Source: Lysobacter firmicutimachus (GTDB lineage Bacteria > Pseudomonadota > Gammaproteobacteria > Xanthomonadales > Xanthomonadaceae). Taken from it: a DNA stretch of 64,000 bases. The stretch spans positions 2,852,001 through 2,916,000 of the forward strand of contig NZ_JBANDL010000002.1 of NCBI RefSeq assembly GCF_037027445.1. The letters are read 5' to 3'. The stretch's first letter is position 1; every line of letters starts with the position of its first letter. The position numbers were made by a program, and so were the translations under genes. Below, piece after piece: positions 60,529 to 64,000 of the stretch. A model generated the notes under the pieces. The model was not told the DNA's origin. It saw only the letters and a program-made list of their open reading frames with translations, and ran no database searches.

Positions 60529-61545
60529 ATGCTGAGCCAACACTTCCTGTTCTTCTTCTCCATGCTCGGCGCCTTCAACGGCATCGTCGCGGCGTCGTTC
60601 CTGTGGTGGCGGGCCAAAGGCAAACCCACCCAGCGCTGGCTGTCGCTGCTGATCCTGGCGGTGAGCGTGCGCGCCGGGAAATCCGTGGCCTTCTATTTCT
60701 GGCCGGACATTCCCCGGTTCGTTCTGCAGATCGGCCTGACCGCCTGCTTCATGATCGGCCCCTGCCTGTTCTTCCTGGTTCGTTCGAGCCAGGGCGACGC
60801 CTCCGCCCCCGGGCGGGCCGACCGTTGGCATATCGCCGGCCTGCTGGCCCTCGCCGCCGCGGTGAACCTGTTCCTGCCCTATGCCGGCCACATCGAACTG
60901 TGGCGGCAGATCGTCACCCCGGGCATCGTCTACTCGTGGCTGGGCTACCTCCTGCTCGCCAGCGCGCAGTTGTACGCGCATCGCTCGCGGCTTTCGGGCA
61001 CGCCGGCCGGGCCGCTGTTGCTGGGCACGGTAGCGGGCATCTGGATCATCTGGATCGCCTACTACACCTCCGGCTACACCTCTTACATCGTCGGCGCGCT
61101 GTCCTTCACCTTCGTCCTCGCCTCCAGCGTGCTGGTCTATCTGCGCCTGCGTTCCGGCCAGGCCCCGATCGAGCCCTACCAGGACCGCCGGATTCCCGAA
61201 TCCGAGGCCGCGGTGCAGTTGCAGTCCCTGGCCGAGCTGATGGCGCGCGAACGCTTGCACCTGGACCCGGGCCTGACCCTGCCCCGCCTCGCGCGCCGGC
61301 TCGGCCTGCCGCAGACCCGGCTGTCGCAGCTGTTGAACGACAACAACCAGACCTCGTTCAAGCAGTACCTGGCGCAACTGCGCGTGACCGAAGCCAAGGC
61401 GCTGCTGCGCCAGTCGCCGCCGAAGCCGCTCGAGGTCGTGGCCACGGAAGCCGGCTTCCAGTCGATGTCGACCTTCCACAGCACCTTCAAAAAGCTCGCC
61501 GGAGTCACGCCCGCCGCATTCCGGGTCGCCGCAAGCGACTCCTGA
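60529..61545 (+). CDS. AraC-family regulator with N-terminal membrane sensor domain
   Basis: A 338-residue membrane-anchored regulator. Residues 1-205 contain about six or seven hydrophobic helices (HFLFFFSMLGAFNGIVAASF, IGLTACFMIGPCLFFLVRSS, GLLALAAAVNLFLPYAG, GIVYSWLGYLLLASAQLYAH, LLLGTVAGIWIIWIAYYTSG). The C-terminal HTH_18 domain reads LTLPRLARRLGLPQTRLSQL, FKQYLAQLRVTEAKALLRQS and VATEAGFQSMSTFHSTFKKL. Such proteins sense envelope or membrane signals. The DJ-1/PfpI and NTF2-like genes downstream are the nearest candidate targets. Confidence 0.9.
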   Translation: MLSQHFLFFFSMLGAFNGIVAASFLWWRAKGKPTQRWLSLLILAVSVRAGKSVAFYFWPDIPRFVLQIGLTACFMIGPCLFFLVRSSQGDASAPGRADRWHIAGLLALAAAVNLFLPYAGHIELWRQIVTPGIVYSWLGYLLLASAQLYAHRSRLSGTPAGPLLLGTVAGIWIIWIAYYTSGYTSYIVGALSFTFVLASSVLVYLRLRSGQAPIEPYQDRRIPESEAAVQLQSLAELMARERLHLDPGLTLPRLARRLGLPQTRLSQLLNDNNQTSFKQYLAQLRVTEAKALLRQSPPKPLEVVATEAGFQSMSTFHSTFKKLAGVTPAAFRVAASDS

Positions 61546-61636
61546 AAGCCGTTCCAGCACTCCGGGAAGACGCGACAAGACATTGATTCGAAAGGGATCG
61601 AATAGGGTGCGGGCTCCTTCCAACGAGCCCGTGCCC

Positions 61637-62545
61637 ATGCTCCTGTCGCGCCTCTTCCGATCGCTCCCGCTGCTTCTCCTGTCGGCCTGCCTGGGCTGCG
61701 TTCCCGACGCCCGCGCGGCCCCGGGCATCGTCGGGCCGGTCGTCGTCGACGGCCTGAGCGACGCCGCCGCGCAGCGCGCCGGCGTCTTGCCCGCCGCCCA
61801 CGCCGACCTCCGCCACCCCGCCCACAGCGACCAGGGGCGCATCCTGTTCGTCCTCGCCAGCAGCAAAGTCCACGGCAGCTCGACCCTTCCGGCCAGCATC
61901 AGCTTCGGCGAAGTCGTGCATGCCTGGGACACCTTCCACGCCGCGGGCTACGCGGTCGACTTCGTTTCCCCGGACGGCGGCGAGGTGCCGATCCTCGACC
62001 GCTACGTCGGCAAGGACATGGAGCCCCGCCGCAAGGACGAGCGGATCATGCGCGGGCTGCGCCACACCGCCCGCCCCGCGCAGATCGACCCGAGCCGCTA
62101 CCGCGCCGTCTATTACGTCGGCGGCAGCAACGCCATCTACGGCGTGCCGGAACATCCCGTGCTGCAGCGGATCGCCATGCACGTCTACGAGCGCAACGGC
62201 GGCGTGGTTTCGGCCGTCTGCCACGGCACCGCCGGCCTGGTGAACCTCAAGCTCGCCGACGGCCAGCCGCTGGTGGCGGGCAAACGCATCACCGGCTATC
62301 CCGAAGAGCACGAGCGCCAGGACGAGCCCTACTTCAAGCAGTTCCCGTTCCTGATCCGCAAAACCGTCGAATCCCGCGGCGGCCTGTTCCATGCCCTGGA
62401 CGGCGACCAGGCCTACATCGAAGTCGACGGCCGCGTCGTGACCGGCCAGAACTACGCGTCCGCCAAGCAGGTGGCGCAAGCCGTGGTCGACATCCTGCGC
62501 CGCCAAGCCGCCCGACCGCCGGTCCGCGGCGCCAAGAAAGCCTGA
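61637..62545 (+). CDS. Secreted DJ-1/PfpI-family protein
   Basis: A 302-residue class I glutamine-amidotransferase-like protein with a signal sequence (MLLSRLFRSLPLLLLSACLG, possibly a lipoprotein at LSAC or CLGC). The fold motifs are ILFVLASSKVHGSS, GYAVDFVSPDGGEVPI, YRAVYYVGGSNAIYGVPEHP and the nucleophile elbow GGVVSAVCHGTAGLVNLKLA with Cys-His. YPEEHERQDEPYFKQFPFL and YIEVDGRVVTGQNYASAK follow, as in secreted DJ-1-like proteins. Exact activity unknown. Confidence 0.87.
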   Translation: MLLSRLFRSLPLLLLSACLGCVPDARAAPGIVGPVVVDGLSDAAAQRAGVLPAAHADLRHPAHSDQGRILFVLASSKVHGSSTLPASISFGEVVHAWDTFHAAGYAVDFVSPDGGEVPILDRYVGKDMEPRRKDERIMRGLRHTARPAQIDPSRYRAVYYVGGSNAIYGVPEHPVLQRIAMHVYERNGGVVSAVCHGTAGLVNLKLADGQPLVAGKRITGYPEEHERQDEPYFKQFPFLIRKTVESRGGLFHALDGDQAYIEVDGRVVTGQNYASAKQVAQAVVDILRRQAARPPVRGAKKA

Positions 62546-62615
62546 TCTCCCGCAACGCCTTTTCCCGCCGGCCGATGCCGGCCCTCAGCTACGCCCGACA
62601 ACACCAGGAACCGCC

Positions 62616-63056
62616 ATGAAGTCATCGATCCGATCCACCGTACTCGCCGCCACCCTGCTCCTGCCCGCCTCCGCCCTGGCGCAAACCAGCGAGCGCGACG
62701 CAGTCGACCGCGCCATGCAAAGAATGATGCAGGCCTTCGAAGCCGGCGACGCCCGCATCGCCTTCGAAGTGCTGCGCCGGGACGGCGCGGTGCTCGGCTA
62801 CTCCGCCTCCAAGGGCCAGGTGGTCGTGCGCACCACGGAAGAATGGGCCAAAGGCTTCCCCGGCAAACCGGCCGACGACGAAGACCAACGCCACCGCAGC
62901 TACGAAATCCTCGACGTCAGCGAAAACGCCGCGGTGGTCAAGGTGAAGCTGGACTATCCCACCTGGGACGGAGTGGACTATCTCGCGCTGTCGAAGATCG
63001 ATGGCAAGTGGATGATCGTCAGCAAATCTTGGAGTGGGAAGGCTAAGGTGCAGTAG
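62616..63056 (+). CDS. Secreted NTF2-like (lumazine-binding-type) protein
   Basis: A 146-residue protein with signal peptide MKSSIRSTVLAATLLLPASALA. The mature part is NTF2-like: DAVDRAMQRMMQAFEAGDAR, FEVLRRDGAVLGYSASKG, AVVKVKLDYPTWDGVDYLAL and SKIDGKWMIVSKSWSGKAKV. This is the putative lumazine-binding/DUF4440 type. It follows the DJ-1-like gene by 70 bp, probably in one transcript. Function unknown. Confidence 0.84.
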   Translation: MKSSIRSTVLAATLLLPASALAQTSERDAVDRAMQRMMQAFEAGDARIAFEVLRRDGAVLGYSASKGQVVVRTTEEWAKGFPGKPADDEDQRHRSYEILDVSENAAVVKVKLDYPTWDGVDYLALSKIDGKWMIVSKSWSGKAKVQ

Positions 63057-63272
63057 ACAGGTTTGCGTACTCACCGCTGCCCGCCGATGAATTACTGACA
63101 TCTAGCGCGCGCTCAACTGGCTTGAGTTGAATGGAAACCTGCTAGGTGACCGAACCGGCTGGCCTTGACGCTGGCCGTGTTTGGCTCATACCGACCGGAG
63201 CCCTTGGATCCCGTTCGGGTGTGGTTGGCGCGTTAAGGCTGAGTCTCACGCCCTGCGATCTGGTATGGTTTA

Positions 63273-64000
63273 ATGAGGCGTTCCATACGGGGCGATGGAC
63301 TGGCAAACGTGGAAGCGCTGGAGTTTTCCCGCGATGTGCTCGACTGGGCTGCTGAAAAAGCGGGCCAAACCTTGCATTCTTTTGCCGAGAATGTCGCCAA
63401 GCGCGAGAAAGACCGGGAACGCATCGCGGAAGGCCTCTTAACCATTCCGCAAGCCGAAAAGCTGGCGAAGGCAGCACGGATCCCCTTCGGTTACTTGTTT
63501 CTTTCTGAGCCGCCCGAGCTCGCGCGACCTAACATTCCAGACCTGCGACAGATCCAGGAAGCCCAACCTTTAAGCGGAGATTTTTATGAGACGCTTGAGG
63601 ACGTGCTTGCCAAGCAGAGTTGGCTGATCGAGTACCTAACAGAAGCTGGCGCAGCGGAACTCCCCTTCGTTGGACGATTTGCGAATGACGCGCGTCGAAA
63701 TGCGGATGACATCGTGGCTGATATGCGCCGCGAACTTGGGGTAACCACCGATGATCGTCGCAAGAGCCCTGACGCTGCTACGTATTTCTCCACCCTGAGT
63801 GCCAAGGCTGAAGCTAGAGGCGTACTAGTCTTTAAGACAAGCTATGTAAAATCCAACACGCGACGCCCGATCTCCGAGAAAGAATTCAGAGGTTTTGCCA
63901 TTGCGCACAAGATGGCCCCACTCGTGTTCGTTAATGGTCGAGATGCCGAGGTCGCAGCGGTCTTTACGCTTGTTCACGAGCTGGCGCACATCTGGCTTGG
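63273..64000 (+). CDS. ImmA/IrrE-family metallo-endopeptidase, N-terminal part (runs off window end)
   Basis: At least 242 residues. ANVEALEFSRDVLDWAAEKA and TIPQAEKLAKAARIPFGYLF resemble the XRE-like helical N-terminus of this family. The zinc motif HELAH is in VFTLVHELAHIWLG at the very end of the window. Such proteins cleave phage or mobile-element repressors or act with toxin systems. The ATG at 63273 is the only upstream start in frame; homologues usually begin near ANVEAL, so a start closer to 63300 is possible. Base composition from about 63070 is clearly less GC-rich than the rest, suggesting acquired DNA. Confidence 0.85.
   Translation, partial: MRRSIRGDGLANVEALEFSRDVLDWAAEKAGQTLHSFAENVAKREKDRERIAEGLLTIPQAEKLAKAARIPFGYLFLSEPPELARPNIPDLRQIQEAQPLSGDFYETLEDVLAKQSWLIEYLTEAGAAELPFVGRFANDARRNADDIVADMRRELGVTTDDRRKSPDAATYFSTLSAKAEARGVLVFKTSYVKSNTRRPISEKEFRGFAIAHKMAPLVFVNGRDAEVAAVFTLVHELAHIWL

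Overview
The window is very GC-rich chromosomal DNA from the Xanthomonadaceae, most likely Lysobacter or a close relative. The evidence is the gene content: scpA-scpB-rluB, a ccm operon followed by a metX-type gene and a cysteine dioxygenase, a TonB receptor/LacI/glycosidase locus, and a bacteria-killing type IV secretion system of the Xanthomonas type (X-T4SS). VirB7 is a long lipoprotein with an extra C-terminal domain, and many proteins end in an XVIPCD-like secretion domain. No rRNA, tRNA, CRISPR array or complete insertion sequence was found. Species cannot be fixed from the sequence alone.

Layout. 1-5.0 kb, minus strand: a glucan-type uptake and degradation locus (LacI regulator, large TonB-dependent receptor, GH144/glucoamylase-like lipoprotein) with two LacI-type operators. 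5.2-5.8 kb: yciI-bolA. 6.2-8.1 kb: an outlying toxin/immunity pair of the T4SS. 8.6-12.2 kb: scpA-scpB-rluB. 12.8-17.1 kb: a secreted DUF3472/ricin-lectin protein, a TetR regulator divergent from a DUF1348 gene over two matching operators, an FAD oxidoreductase and an unknown secreted protein. 17.5-18.3 kb: omega-amidase.

18.6-46.5 kb, all minus strand: the T4SS island. In transcription order it has virB7-8-9-10-11-1-2-3-4-5-6, then a tandem family of small secreted Cys-rich DUF4189 proteins with duplicated virB6 3-prime ends, then four toxin/immunity pairs, an orphan immunity-like lipoprotein, a stand-alone XVIPCD-like protein, a small unknown gene and virD4, closed by a terminator. Across the window the five toxins carry two M23 peptidase domains, two GH19-type lysozyme/chitinase-like domains and one VgrG-related lysozyme-like domain. 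Each is joined to a PG_binding_1 domain and a C-terminal XVIPCD. Each is preceded by a periplasmic lipoprotein, the expected self-protection factor. The inferred mode of action is that VirD4 reads the XVIPCD, the VirB channel delivers the hydrolase into a neighbouring cell, and the lipoprotein protects siblings.

46.9-48.8 kb: a methionine/glutamine-type aminotransferase and a DUF3293 gene. 48.9-56.2 kb: ccmABCDEFGHI for cytochrome c maturation, with repeats in the ccmE-ccmF gap and in the 5-prime end of ccmH. 56.4-58.8 kb: a metX-family acyltransferase overlapping cysteine dioxygenase, and a DUF2214 membrane protein. 58.8-59.6 kb: an array of about 218-bp repeats. 59.6-63.1 kb: an unknown secreted protein, an AraC regulator with a membrane sensor domain, a DJ-1/PfpI protein and an NTF2-like protein. 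63.2 kb to the end: lower-GC DNA with a partial ImmA/IrrE metallopeptidase, probably the edge of another accessory region.

The least explained parts are the DUF4189/virB6-tail repeat cassette (31.1-35.8 kb) and the XVIPCD-only protein beside virD4.
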